From contig JBGSYN010000223.1 of the NCBI GenBank assembly GCA_041750975.1, positions 1 through 24,299 on the forward strand: DNA of 24,299 nucleotides, in the 5' to 3' direction. The notes beneath the pieces are model-generated. The model searched no databases, was not told the origin of the DNA, and saw nothing but the letters and a program-made list of their open reading frames with translations. Source of the stretch: JBGSYN01 sp041750975 (lineage in GTDB: Bacteria; Pseudomonadota; Alphaproteobacteria; Geminicoccales; Geminicoccaceae). The translations under genes were made by a program, and so were the position numbers. Positions 8,136 through 16,351 of the stretch are shown in pieces. Every line of letters starts with the position of its first letter. The stretch's first letter is position 1.

Positions 8136-8164
8136 CGCGAAACTACCGTCAAACAGTCGTCAAG
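8136..8164 (+). promoter_or_regulatory. Three direct heptamers at 11-bp spacing, candidate SARP/BTAD binding site
   Basis: CGCGAAA (8136-8142), CGTCAAA (8147-8153) and CGTCAAG (8158-8164) repeat with an exact 11-bp period; the last two differ at one base. SARP regulators of actinobacteria bind direct heptamer repeats spaced by 11 bp. The array ends 5 nt before the predicted -35 of the adjacent BTAD regulator gene, so autoactivation is plausible. It may also affect the divergent DUF1194 gene, since it lies within the shared region. Confidence 0.5.
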
Positions 8165-8169
8165 ACGCG

Positions 8170-8198
8170 TTGTTCATTCCGTGAATTTGGCGTAAATT
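8170..8198 (+). promoter_or_regulatory. Predicted promoter of the BTAD regulator gene
   Basis: TTGTTC (8170-8175) and TAAATT (8193-8198) are separated by 17 nt, each matching 4 of 6 bases of the sigma-70 consensus. Transcription would begin near 8205, leaving a short leader of about 28 nt before the ATG at 8233. The weak boxes and the upstream heptamer array suggest an activator-dependent promoter. Sequence-based prediction only. Confidence 0.4.
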
Positions 8199-8232
8199 CT
8201 ATGGTGATTGTAACTCTAAATCGGAAAAAGGC

Positions 8233-10428
8233 ATGGATACGCCGGCCCGACCGCAATTTCGGGTCCGAATGCTTGGCGAATTCCAGTTGTCGAATGCGAG
8301 CGGCAAAAGCGTTGTGGCGCCCGGGAAAAAATTGCGAGCGCTGATCGCTCTGCTGGGGTTACCACCTGCTGGAAGCTGGACCCGGGACCATCTCACCGAT
8401 TTATTATGGGGCGATCGCGATGAGCATCGCGCCCGAGGCAGTCTGCGGCAAGCCTTGGTCGAGTTGCGTCGCATTCTCGGATCCTCGGCCGTCTCGATCG
8501 ATCGCGAAAGGGTCGCGCTCAATGCCTCGGTCGTCGCCATCGATGCAGTCGAGTTTTTGAACTTTGTGACAAGCGAAAAATGGCATGACGCGGCGGCACT
8601 CTATCAAGGCGAACTCCTTGAAGGGGTAAACTTGGCGGATACGGGTTTCGCGGATTGGCTCCTGGTCGAGCGCAATCGGATGCGGGATCTTGCGATAGAG
8701 ACTTTTTCTCATCTTCTGGCGCAGCAAACCGGCGCGACTGCCATAGCTACCGCCCAGCGTCTGCTGCAACTCGATCGCACGCACGAAGCGACCCACAGAG
8801 CACTGATGCGGCTCTATTCCGCGCAAGGCGATCGAAGCCAAGCATTGCGCCAATATCAGATTTGTCGCGGCAGCCTTGAGCAGGAACTTGGGGTCGGTCC
8901 AGAATCAGCCACGCGACAACTCTATGAGGAACTCCAATCCCCTTCGATAGAAGACCCACCGAAACCCGAAAGATCCTGGCCGAGCGAGGCTCTCACCGGA
9001 TCTACCAACGTGGATAACAAGTGGTCCCGTCGGTTGCGAATGGGAGGTATGTCCCGCACACGGACATTCGGCTGGGTGTTCGGGGCGGTTCTGTCCCTCG
9101 CTGTAGTCGGCACAACCATGTTCCACCTTGTACAGAGAGGTTCTTCAAGCCCGCTACCGACTGACAAACCTGCCGTCGCTGTGCTTCCCTTCGAGAGTCT
9201 CGCCGATGATGAAGGCTCACGACGACTGGCCAAAGGTCTGACCAAAGATATCATTGCCGATCTCTCCCGATTTCCAGAATTGAGGGTGATCGCGCACAAT
9301 TCCACGAAAATTTATGCCGCTCGTCCGGTCGAATTGAGCGAGATCAGGGCCGCACTGAAAGTCGGATTTGTTGTCGAGGGGTCTGTACAAAGAGAAGGCA
9401 ATCGCCTGCGTATCACGACACAACTGGTCGATACCGGAACCGGAAGAAATCTCTGGTCGGAGCGATGGGATCGTCCGGACACCGACTTTTTCGCTGTTCA
9501 ATCGGAAATATCGGGGCAACTGACCAATCGGCTCGGCGGCGGTGCCGGGTTGATCCAGGGGGCCGGGCGACAAGCCGCGCACCACAAATCGCTCTCCAAT
9601 CTGAGCGCATACGAACTCTATCTTTTGGGCACGGAGCAACTCGAGAAAATCGATCAGGTCGGTGCCGAGGAAGCTGTCGGGCTTTTGACCCGGTCAGCGA
9701 CGATCGACCCAAGCTTTGCCCGCGCCTGGGTCGAGCTTTTCCATGCATACGACTTGCTCGCAAGCTTCGGTATTCAGCCGGAAAACAACAATCGGCTGGC
9801 GGCCGCCGCGGCCATGCGGGCGGTGGAACTCGACCCAAGCGATGCCGAGGCTCATGCCGTTCTTGGCATCAGCCTGGGGCGAAGAGGCGAGTTATCACGT
9901 GCAAAAATCGAGTGGGACATTGCGCTCAACCTAGCCCCGGGTGCTGCGGAAATTCTCACGTTGTACAGCGCCTGGGCCGCGACCTTCGGCGAACCGCAAC
10001 GGGGCGCGGATATGGTCGATTTGGTGATCGAGGTTAACCCGAATTTTCCGTTGTGGAATGCCAAGTTCTTTTCATTCGCCTACTTTGTTGCGGGCCGTTA
10101 CGAGGCGGCTTTAGCGATGATCGAGCGACTTGAACCAAGCAACTACTCAAGAAATACGTGGGCCATGCACGCTGCATCTCTGGCGGCACTGGGACGATAT
10201 GACGAAGCCCGTATATGGCGCCAAAACGCGCTCGAAGCGCTTCCCGATCTCGCCATCGAAGCTTTCGCCTACTGGGATGTCCTCCCACCGACTGAGCGCC
10301 AACGTTTCGTCGATACGATGCGGCTTGCAGAATTTCCGCCGTGCCTCGACTCCAAAGCTCTTGTCGATGTCCGTCAGGAAATGCGGATTGAGGAGTGCCG
10401 GTTGCGCGAGGTTCAGTCCTCGCAATAA
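8233..10428 (+). CDS. Membrane-anchored SARP/BTAD regulator with TolB-like and TPR domains
   Basis: A 731-residue regulator. Residues 9-100 form an OmpR/SARP-type winged helix (F-R-V-R-M-L-G-E-F-Q-L, then R-G-S-L-R-Q-A-L-V-E-L-R-R). Residues 105-235 form a bacterial transcriptional activation domain: Y-Q-G-E-L-L-E-G, then H-E-A-T-H-R-A-L-M-R-L-Y, E-L-G-V-G-P. A basic stretch (264-278) precedes one hydrophobic span (about 279-299). Residues 313-430 match the TolB-like/FlgO-like domain found in bacterial adenylate cyclases and CadC-like regulators (A-V-L-P-F, V-V-E-G-S-V-Q-R, L-W-S-E-R-W-D). The remainder is alpha-helical with TPR-like repeats. The positive-inside rule puts the DNA-binding half in the cytoplasm and the rest in the periplasm. 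It is divergent from the exported DUF1194 gene. Its 3' end overlaps the convergent glutamate dehydrogenase gene by 16 nt. No strong ribosome site precedes the start. The signal sensed is unknown. Confidence 0.87.
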   Translation: MDTPARPQFRVRMLGEFQLSNASGKSVVAPGKKLRALIALLGLPPAGSWTRDHLTDLLWGDRDEHRARGSLRQALVELRRILGSSAVSIDRERVALNASVVAIDAVEFLNFVTSEKWHDAAALYQGELLEGVNLADTGFADWLLVERNRMRDLAIETFSHLLAQQTGATAIATAQRLLQLDRTHEATHRALMRLYSAQGDRSQALRQYQICRGSLEQELGVGPESATRQLYEELQSPSIEDPPKPERSWPSEALTGSTNVDNKWSRRLRMGGMSRTRTFGWVFGAVLSLAVVGTTMFHLVQRGSSSPLPTDKPAVAVLPFESLADDEGSRRLAKGLTKDIIADLSRFPELRVIAHNSTKIYAARPVELSEIRAALKVGFVVEGSVQREGNRLRITTQLVDTGTGRNLWSERWDRPDTDFFAVQSEISGQLTNRLGGGAGLIQGAGRQAAHHKSLSNLSAYELYLLGTEQLEKIDQVGAEEAVGLLTRSATIDPSFARAWVELFHAYDLLASFGIQPENNNRLAAAAAMRAVELDPSDAEAHAVLGISLGRRGELSRAKIEWDIALNLAPGAAEILTLYSAWAATFGEPQRGADMVDLVIEVNPNFPLWNAKFFSFAYFVAGRYEAALAMIERLEPSNYSRNTWAMHAASLAALGRYDEARIWRQNALEALPDLAIEAFAYWDVLPPTERQRFVDTMRLAEFPPCLDSKALVDVRQEMRIEECRLREVQSSQ

Positions 10429-11657
10429 TAACGCTGGGTGCCCTTGGCCGCGATCGCGTCGTTCAGCCGTTTCAGAGCCAGCGCATAGGCCGCCGTCCGG
10501 TAGTCGCGCTCGAGTTCGCCCGCGAGGCCCAGCGTTTCCTTAGCACTGTCCTGTATGCGGCGGTCGAGGATGTCGTTGAAGTCGTCGAGACCCCAATATT
10601 GGCCGGTGCGGTTCTGGACCCATTCGCTGTGGGAGCCAATGACCCCGCCCGCATTCGCCAGGATGTCGGGAACGACCGGAATGCCGGCGCGCACGAGCTG
10701 GGCGTCCGCCTTGGCGGTCACCGCACCATTGGCAAGCTCGAGCACGGCGCCGCAATTGAGGCGCTCGACGCTATCCTCGTCGATGACGCCGCCGAGTGCC
10801 GCCGGCACCAGGAGATCGCAATCGGCCTTGAGCAGATCGCCCGCAGCGCAGTCCTCGGCAAAGCCCGTGACCGCGCCGGTTTCCGATTTGTGGGCGATCA
10901 GGCCCTCGATATCGAGGCCGTCCTTGTCATAGGCCGCCCCGCTGCTGTCCGAGGCCATGACCACTTTGAATCCCGCCTCCGCTGCCATTTGGGCGAAGAC
11001 GGTGCCGGCATTGCCGAAGCCCTGGACGGCGATGGTCGCACCATTGTCGAGGCCGAGCTTGTCCTGGAACACCTCGAGCACCCGAAAGCCGCCACGCCCG
11101 GTCGCTTCGGTCCGGCCTTTGGCACCTCCCAGAGGCAGCGGCTTGCCTGTGATGGCGGCAGGCATCGGCCGCCTTTTCAGGGCTGCAACCTCATCGGCCA
11201 TCCAGGCCATGACGATGCCGCCTGTATACATATCGGGGGCCGGAATATCCCGGTCCTCGTCGATGAAATCCGAAAACGCCCGGACATAGGCGCGGGACAG
11301 CCGCTCGAGCTCGCGCTTGCTGAGCTCTTTGGTATCGACCGAGACACCGCCCTTGCCGCCGCCGAACGGCAGATCGACACAGGCCGTCTTGAACGTCATC
11401 CAGAAGGCAAGCGTGATCACCTCATCCATATTGACCGAGGGATGAAAGCGGATGCCGCCCTTGGTCGGGCCGCGCGATTCGTTGTAGCGGCAGCGGAAAG
11501 CCTTGAACGATTTGACCGAGCCGTCATCCAGGCGCACCCGCAGGCTGGCGCAAAGTGTTTCATCCGGATAGCGCAGCGTCTCCACGACATCGTCGGCGAT
11601 ATCCAGGAGCTTGGCGGTATCGGTGAGACGTTGCTTGGCCATCTCGAACATTTGCAT
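10413..11657 (-). CDS. gdhA: Glutamate dehydrogenase (Glu/Leu/Phe/Val dehydrogenase family)
   Basis: Cytoplasmic enzyme that interconverts glutamate and 2-oxoglutarate plus ammonia, 414 residues, the usual length of the short hexameric class. Visible motifs are K66-G-G-I-R70, the glycine-rich catalytic loop P97-F-G-G-G-K102-G-G, P-A-P-D at 139-142 and the Rossmann loop G213-F-G-N-A-G218. The N-A-G-G-V motif lies near the C-terminal third. The start at 11657 was chosen because AGGAG lies 11 nt upstream; an internal ATG two codons later is the alternative. It is divergent from putA across 392 nt, so proline-derived glutamate can be passed on to the TCA cycle. Cofactor preference cannot be settled here, though resemblance to NAD-type RocG/GudB suggests a catabolic role. 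Confidence 0.94.
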   Translation of the reverse strand: MQMFEMAKQRLTDTAKLLDIADDVVETLRYPDETLCASLRVRLDDGSVKSFKAFRCRYNESRGPTKGGIRFHPSVNMDEVITLAFWMTFKTACVDLPFGGGKGGVSVDTKELSKRELERLSRAYVRAFSDFIDEDRDIPAPDMYTGGIVMAWMADEVAALKRRPMPAAITGKPLPLGGAKGRTEATGRGGFRVLEVFQDKLGLDNGATIAVQGFGNAGTVFAQMAAEAGFKVVMASDSSGAAYDKDGLDIEGLIAHKSETGAVTGFAEDCAAGDLLKADCDLLVPAALGGVIDEDSVERLNCGAVLELANGAVTAKADAQLVRAGIPVVPDILANAGGVIGSHSEWVQNRTGQYWGLDDFNDILDRRIQDSAKETLGLAGELERDYRTAAYALALKRLNDAIAAKGTQRYYCED

Positions 11658-12049
11658 CGATGCGATCGCTCCTGAAGGGGGTGACTCTCTTGGACGTTTG
11701 TCGCGAAGCCGTGGCCGGTCATGCTGCCGGTGGCTCTATCGGTACGGCACCCAGGGCCTCGAGGATTTCGGACCGGCAGGGTTCTCGGCTATATTAAGCC
11801 AGTGACACCCCTGTGCGACTCCTTGCGCGAGCTTGAAGGAACCCGCTGCCGCCCATCCATCATCCACCATGGTCTTCGTTGTCGAAGCGCTTGAAACCTG
11901 CGAGCCGGTCCGAGGTTCCACGCCGACATCGTCGTCGGCAACGGTCGGGTCTGTGACGCCCGACACCGGATATTGGTGCCCGCCATTTCGAAGTTGCGCG
12001 TTCCAGCCCTATGCTATCAAGCGTGAACCCCGCCGACGGAGGCCGTTCG
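11658..12049. other. Divergent gdhA-putA regulatory region, no gene recognised
   Basis: This 392-nt gap has no coding frame with recognisable protein features; the short frames inside it give no family signal. It must carry the promoters of both flanking genes. An AT-rich island at 11787-11800 (GGCT-ATATTA-AGCC) has 4-nt inverted arms and stands out in this GC-rich sequence; it could be a regulator site or the -10 region for gdhA. A GGAGG at 12039-12043 serves putA. No proline-responsive regulator gene (Lrp/PutR-like) is adjacent. Confidence 0.5.
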
Positions 12050-15000
12050 ATGCAGCAATTGGATAAGCACAGAGAGGCCATTCGAAACGCCTATCTCGCC
12101 TACGAGGCCTCGTTGCTTGCTCAATTGCAGGCGCAGGCCGAACTTGACCCTGCAGCCCGTGCCGCAATCGAGGCCCGGGCCGTGGATCTGGTCCGCAAAG
12201 TCCGCGGCACCGGCGATCCCGGGCTGATGGAAGAGTTTCTTGCCGAGTACGGCCTGTCGACCAAGGAGGGCGTGGCGCTGATGTGTCTCGCCGAGGCGTT
12301 GCTGCGCGTTCCCGACGCCGAAACGGTGGATGAGCTGATCCAGGACAAGATCACGCCGCATGACTGGGGGTCGCATCTGGGCGAAGCGAGCTCGTCCCTG
12401 GTCAATGCCTCGACTTGGGCCCTCATGCTGACTGGACGCGTCATCGACGAGCGGGAGGAGCCCGGCGTCGTCGGCGCCCTGCACGGCTTGGTGCGGCGCC
12501 TCGGCGAGCCGGTGGTCCGCGTCGCGGTCGGCCGGGCGATGCGGGAGATGGGAGCGCAATTCGTGCTTGGCCGCGACATCGCCGAGGCGCTGGCGCGCGG
12601 CCGCAAGATGACGGAGCGCGGCTATACATATTCCTACGACATGCTGGGCGAGGCGGCACGCACGGACGCCGACGCCAAACGCTATCATCGATCCTATGTC
12701 CAGGCGATCGAGCAGCTCGCGAGGGAAGCTAGGAGCAGCGAGGTCGCCGCCAATCCCGGGATTTCCGTGAAACTCTCGGCACTGCATCCGCGCTACGAGT
12801 TCGCCCACAAGGAGGCGATGATGCCCCTGCTCGTCGAGCGGACGCTTGAGCTCGCAAGAGCCGCCCGCGACGGTTCGATGGGCTTCAATATCGATGCCGA
12901 GGAAGCCGACCGTCTGGATCTCTCCCTGGATGTCATCGAGATGGTGCTGGCCGATCCCTCGCTCCGTGGCTGGGACGGGTTCGGGGTCGTCGTCCAGGCC
13001 TATGGCCGCCGCGCCGCGCACGTCATCGACTGGCTCGCCGCATTGGCCGAGCACCTGGATCGCCAGATCATGGTACGATTGGTCAAAGGTGCTTATTGGG
13101 ACACCGAGATCAAGCGGGCACAGGTCATGGGCCTTGCCGGATTTCCCGTTTTCACGCGCAAAACCAATACCGACATCGCCTATCTCGCCTGCGCCAGGAA
13201 ATTGCTCGCCCGCCGCGATCGGATCTATCCGCAATTCGCGACCCACAACGCCCATAGCGCCGCGGGCGTCCTGCAGATGGCAGGCAGCGGCTCCGGCCTC
13301 GATCGCGCGAGCTTCGAGTTCCAGCGGCTGCACGGCATGGGCGACGCGCTGCACGACGTCCTGCGGCAACAGGCCGGGACCCGTTGCCGGATCTATGCCC
13401 CGGTCGGCGCCCACCGCGATCTGCTGGCCTATCTGGTCCGCCGCCTGCTCGAAAACGGCGCCAATTCCTCCTTCGTCCACCAGATCGTCAATGAGGAAGT
13501 CGCACCCGAGGAAATCGCCCGCGATCCGTTCGCCGTCACGGCCGGCTACCCTACCGTGGCCAACGAGGCGATCGAACGTCCTGACGAAATCTTCGGTGCC
13601 TTACGCCGCAATTCGAAGGGGTGGGATCTGACCGACCCGGTCACCCTCCAAGCGCTCCGCGCGGCACGATCGACCTTCAAGCATCACCGCTGGCAGGCGG
13701 CACCGATCCTTGCTCGCCCGACGAGATTCGGCGCCGGCATCCCGGCCCCCAATCCGAGCAATCTCGCAGACATTGTCGGCGATGTCGCAACCGGGACACC
13801 CGAGGATGTCGACACCGCCGTCGGCGCCGCGCTCGAGGCTCAGCCGGCGTGGGCGGCCAAAAGCGTCAATGAACGCGCCTCGATCCTGATGCGGGCCGCC
13901 GATCTCTGCGAGGCCAACACCGCCGAGTTCCTGGAGCTCGCCTGCCGCGAAGCCGGCAAAAGTTGGCTCGACGGCATCGCCGAAATCCGGGAAGCCGTGG
14001 ATTTTCTGAACTATTATGCGGCACGGGCCGAAGCCGCTTGCGACGGCACCGACGCCCGAGGCGTTATCGTCTGCATCTCGCCCTGGAATTTTCCACTGGC
14101 GATCTTTACGGGCCAGATCGCGGCAGCCCTCGTGACGGGCAATGCGGTGCTCGCCAAGCCAGCCGAACAGACCCCCCTGATCGCCGCACGCGCGGTCGAA
14201 CTTCTGCATGAAGCCGGCATCCCGCGGGGCATCCTGCAATTGCTGCCCGGCGACGGACCGGGTGTCGGTGGGCCGCTCACCAGCCATCCCGCCATTGCCG
14301 GCGTCGCCTTCACGGGCTCGCTCGATGTGGCGCATCTGATCGATCGTCAATTGGCCGAGACGGCATCGCCGGATGCAGCGTTAATCGCCGAGACCGGCGG
14401 CATCAACGCGATGATCGTCGATTCCACCGCCCTGCCCGAGCAGGCCGTGCGCGACATCCTCGCCTCAGCCTTCCAGAGCGCCGGCCAACGCTGCTCGGCC
14501 TTGCGAATGCTCTACATCCAAAAGGACGTGGAAGAACGCCTGCTGGCGATGCTCGAAGGGGCCATGGAGACCCTGGTCGTAGGCGATCCGGCCGAACTCC
14601 GAACCGATGTCGGACCGGTGATCGAGCGCGAGGCACAGGCCGCGATCCTGGCATATTGCGAGGATTGCGCGCGCCAGGGCCGGGTCATCAAACGGCTCGA
14701 GGCACCCGAAAGCGGCTATTTCGTCGGCCCGCATTTGATCCGCGTCGGCGGCATCGACGACATTCCGCAGGAAGTGTTCGGTCCGGTACTCCACATCGCC
14801 CGTTTCGATGCAGACAAGATCGACGCCGTGATCGAGGCGATCAATGCCAAGGGCTACGGCCTCACTTTCGGACTTCACACCCGGATCGACGGCCGCGTGC
14901 AGTACCTGCTCGACCGCATCGATGTCGGCAATGCCTACGTCAATCGCAACCAGATCGGGGCCGTGGTAGGCTCCCAACCCTTTGGTGGCGAGGGCCTGTC

Positions 15001-15652
15001 GGGTACGGGGCCCAAGGCCGGCGGGCCGCACTATCTGCGCCGCTTCCGTCAATCCGAAAGGCTGGAAGCAAGCACTCCGGAAGGCGATATTCTGGATCGC
15101 GCAACGGTTCGACAGGCCCTTGCCAAGCTGCAACAGGGCCGGGGCAAACTTCCCGATCGCCAGGCGCTGAGAGCACTTGCACCGGAAGCCTTCGACGCTG
15201 CCTCCGAGGTCGAACTCGGGCCGATCGACCTGCCCGGACCGACCGGTGAATCCAATCGCCTGCAGCTGGTTCCCCGCGGCCTGGTCCTCTGCCTCGGCGG
15301 CGATCCCGATACCGTCATCGGCCACGCCGTTCAGGCGCGGCTCATGGGCAATAAGGTGCTGGTCATCGCGGCCGATGTTGCCGACAGGCTCCGAGGCATC
15401 GACGACATCGATGCGCTCGATGGCACCCTCGACCCCGACCATCTGACCTCGCTCGAGATCGATGCGGTCGCGGCATCCGGCCCCGAGGATTGGCTGCGCC
15501 GTTTGCGGCGGGCCCTCGCCGCGCGCGACGGCAAGATCGTCCCGCTGGTGATCGAAGGGATCTATCCGGAGGCCTTCGTCCTGGAGCGCGCCGTCTGTAT
15601 CGACACCACCGCCGCGGGCGGCAATGCGGCACTGCTCGCCAAATCGAGCTAG
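12050..15652 (+). CDS. putA: Bifunctional proline dehydrogenase / L-glutamate-gamma-semialdehyde dehydrogenase
   Basis: Oxidises proline to glutamate in two steps, 1200 residues. An N-terminal helical region (1-170) precedes the FAD-dependent proline dehydrogenase barrel (about 180-480), with R-L-V-K-G-A-Y-W-D near 343-351 and A-T-H-N-A-H. The aldehyde dehydrogenase domain (about 540-1000) has N680 (P-W-N-F-P), E781 (A-E-T-G-G) and catalytic C815 (A-G-Q-R-C-S). A C-terminal domain (about 1060-1200) resembles the Rossmann part of aldehyde dehydrogenases, as in long PutAs. There is no ribbon-helix-helix at the N-terminus, so it should not repress its own gene; size and layout fit type B PutA. 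The start at 12050 has GGAGG 7 nt upstream; an in-frame ATG at 12011 lacks this. Its stop overlaps the stop of the convergent YqaA-like gene. Confidence 0.96.
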   Translation: MQQLDKHREAIRNAYLAYEASLLAQLQAQAELDPAARAAIEARAVDLVRKVRGTGDPGLMEEFLAEYGLSTKEGVALMCLAEALLRVPDAETVDELIQDKITPHDWGSHLGEASSSLVNASTWALMLTGRVIDEREEPGVVGALHGLVRRLGEPVVRVAVGRAMREMGAQFVLGRDIAEALARGRKMTERGYTYSYDMLGEAARTDADAKRYHRSYVQAIEQLAREARSSEVAANPGISVKLSALHPRYEFAHKEAMMPLLVERTLELARAARDGSMGFNIDAEEADRLDLSLDVIEMVLADPSLRGWDGFGVVVQAYGRRAAHVIDWLAALAEHLDRQIMVRLVKGAYWDTEIKRAQVMGLAGFPVFTRKTNTDIAYLACARKLLARRDRIYPQFATHNAHSAAGVLQMAGSGSGLDRASFEFQRLHGMGDALHDVLRQQAGTRCRIYAPVGAHRDLLAYLVRRLLENGANSSFVHQIVNEEVAPEEIARDPFAVTAGYPTVANEAIERPDEIFGALRRNSKGWDLTDPVTLQALRAARSTFKHHRWQAAPILARPTRFGAGIPAPNPSNLADIVGDVATGTPEDVDTAVGAALEAQPAWAAKSVNERASILMRAADLCEANTAEFLELACREAGKSWLDGIAEIREAVDFLNYYAARAEAACDGTDARGVIVCISPWNFPLAIFTGQIAAALVTGNAVLAKPAEQTPLIAARAVELLHEAGIPRGILQLLPGDGPGVGGPLTSHPAIAGVAFTGSLDVAHLIDRQLAETASPDAALIAETGGINAMIVDSTALPEQAVRDILASAFQSAGQRCSALRMLYIQKDVEERLLAMLEGAMETLVVGDPAELRTDVGPVIEREAQAAILAYCEDCARQGRVIKRLEAPESGYFVGPHLIRVGGIDDIPQEVFGPVLHIARFDADKIDAVIEAINAKGYGLTFGLHTRIDGRVQYLLDRIDVGNAYVNRNQIGAVVGSQPFGGEGLSGTGPKAGGPHYLRRFRQSERLEASTPEGDILDRATVRQALAKLQQGRGKLPDRQALRALAPEAFDAASEVELGPIDLPGPTGESNRLQLVPRGLVLCLGGDPDTVIGHAVQARLMGNKVLVIAADVADRLRGIDDIDALDGTLDPDHLTSLEIDAVAASGPEDWLRRLRRALAARDGKIVPLVIEGIYPEAFVLERAVCIDTTAAGGNAALLAKSS

Positions 15653-16224
15653 GCGGCAAAACTCCAGACGATAATCACGGCCATGAGGATGGACGTGATG
15701 ACGACCGCCGAGGTCTTGTGGCGCTTGATGATTTCGCCGGCACGCCTGCCGAAGAAATGGACCAGGAGCGCCAGGCCCCAATAGCGCACGCCGCGGGCAA
15801 TCGCTGTCGCCAGCAGAAAAAGCAGAAAATTATAGCCGGCAATACCAGCCGATACGGATACGATCTTATAGGGAATGGGCGTGACGCCGGCCGAAACCAG
15901 CAGCGGGAAACCGTTCGCCCGCAATTCCTCGCTATAATGCTGAATCTCTTGGAGAATGCCGAACCGCTCGGCGAGCGACTGGCCGAAGAGATCCCAGAAG
16001 AAGTAGCCTAGTCCATATCCTGCAACGGCGCCGAGGATGGTGCCGGCGAGTGCCACGGTGGCAATCCACCATAGCCGATCTCTGGCGGCCGCCATCAGCG
16101 GGATCAGGGCGAACTCGATCGGAATGGGCACCACGGTGCTTTCCAGAAACGAGACCAGCAAGATGGTGCCGGCCCCCACCGCCGGATCCTGCAGGCGGCC
16201 CTTGAGACGTTCGATGAACTTCAA
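15649..16224 (-). CDS. YqaA/DedA-like membrane protein (VTT domain)
   Basis: Inner-membrane protein of 191 residues in the YqaA branch of the VTT/SNARE-associated (DedA) superfamily. It has hydrophobic spans at about residues 20-46, 52-76, 106-140 and 172-189. Family motifs are E28-S-T-V-V-P-I-P-I-E37, G-x-G-Y-F-F-W-D, and T115-P-I-P-Y-K120 followed by A-G (the re-entrant loop), then A-R-G-V-R-Y-W. DedA-like proteins are linked to lipid carrier or phospholipid translocation; the role of the YqaA branch is less certain. Stop codons of this gene and putA overlap by three bases on opposite strands. The 127 nt upstream contains a hairpin that ends the EF-hand transcript, so this gene probably has its own promoter. 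Confidence 0.88.
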   Translation of the reverse strand: MKFIERLKGRLQDPAVGAGTILLVSFLESTVVPIPIEFALIPLMAAARDRLWWIATVALAGTILGAVAGYGLGYFFWDLFGQSLAERFGILQEIQHYSEELRANGFPLLVSAGVTPIPYKIVSVSAGIAGYNFLLFLLATAIARGVRYWGLALLVHFFGRRAGEIIKRHKTSAVVITSILMAVIIVWSFAA

Positions 16225-16296
16225 AATGTTCCTCGACAGGTGTCACGCGAACCGGAATGAAGAGATCGACCGCCTGCGGGGTTCCGTCACCCAATT

Positions 16297-16329
16297 AGGA
16301 ACGGCGCGAGGAAACACCGCGCCGTTCCT
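16297..16329 (-). terminator. Strong hairpin, probable terminator after the EF-hand gene
   Basis: AGGAACGGCGCG and CGCGCCGTTCCT form a perfect 12-bp stem with a 9-nt loop. It begins 22 nt after the stop of the minus-strand EF-hand gene. On that strand it is followed only by TAATT, so the U-tract is weak and intrinsic termination is likely but not textbook. It could instead be a leader structure for the downstream YqaA-like gene. Confidence 0.6.
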
Positions 16330-16351
16330 GTTTCATGGCGTCAGATATCGC

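Noticed and set aside
12011..12049. Earlier in-frame ATG for putA
   Set aside because: It lacks a ribosome site, while GGAGG sits 7 nt before the ATG at 12050.
11736..12066. Short frames of 65-77 codons in the gdhA-putA gap
   Set aside because: No family signal, no ribosome sites, overlapping on both strands; treated as noncoding.
12017..13480. Minus-strand open frame of 487 codons opposite putA, and a second of 438 codons at 14465-15781
   Set aside because: Both lie wholly or mostly opposite conserved PutA domains and show no recognisable motif; long antisense frames are common at this GC content.
16297..16329. The 12-bp hairpin as a repeat-element copy (REP-like)
   Set aside because: I saw no second copy of this stem in the window, and its place after a stop codon favours a terminator.
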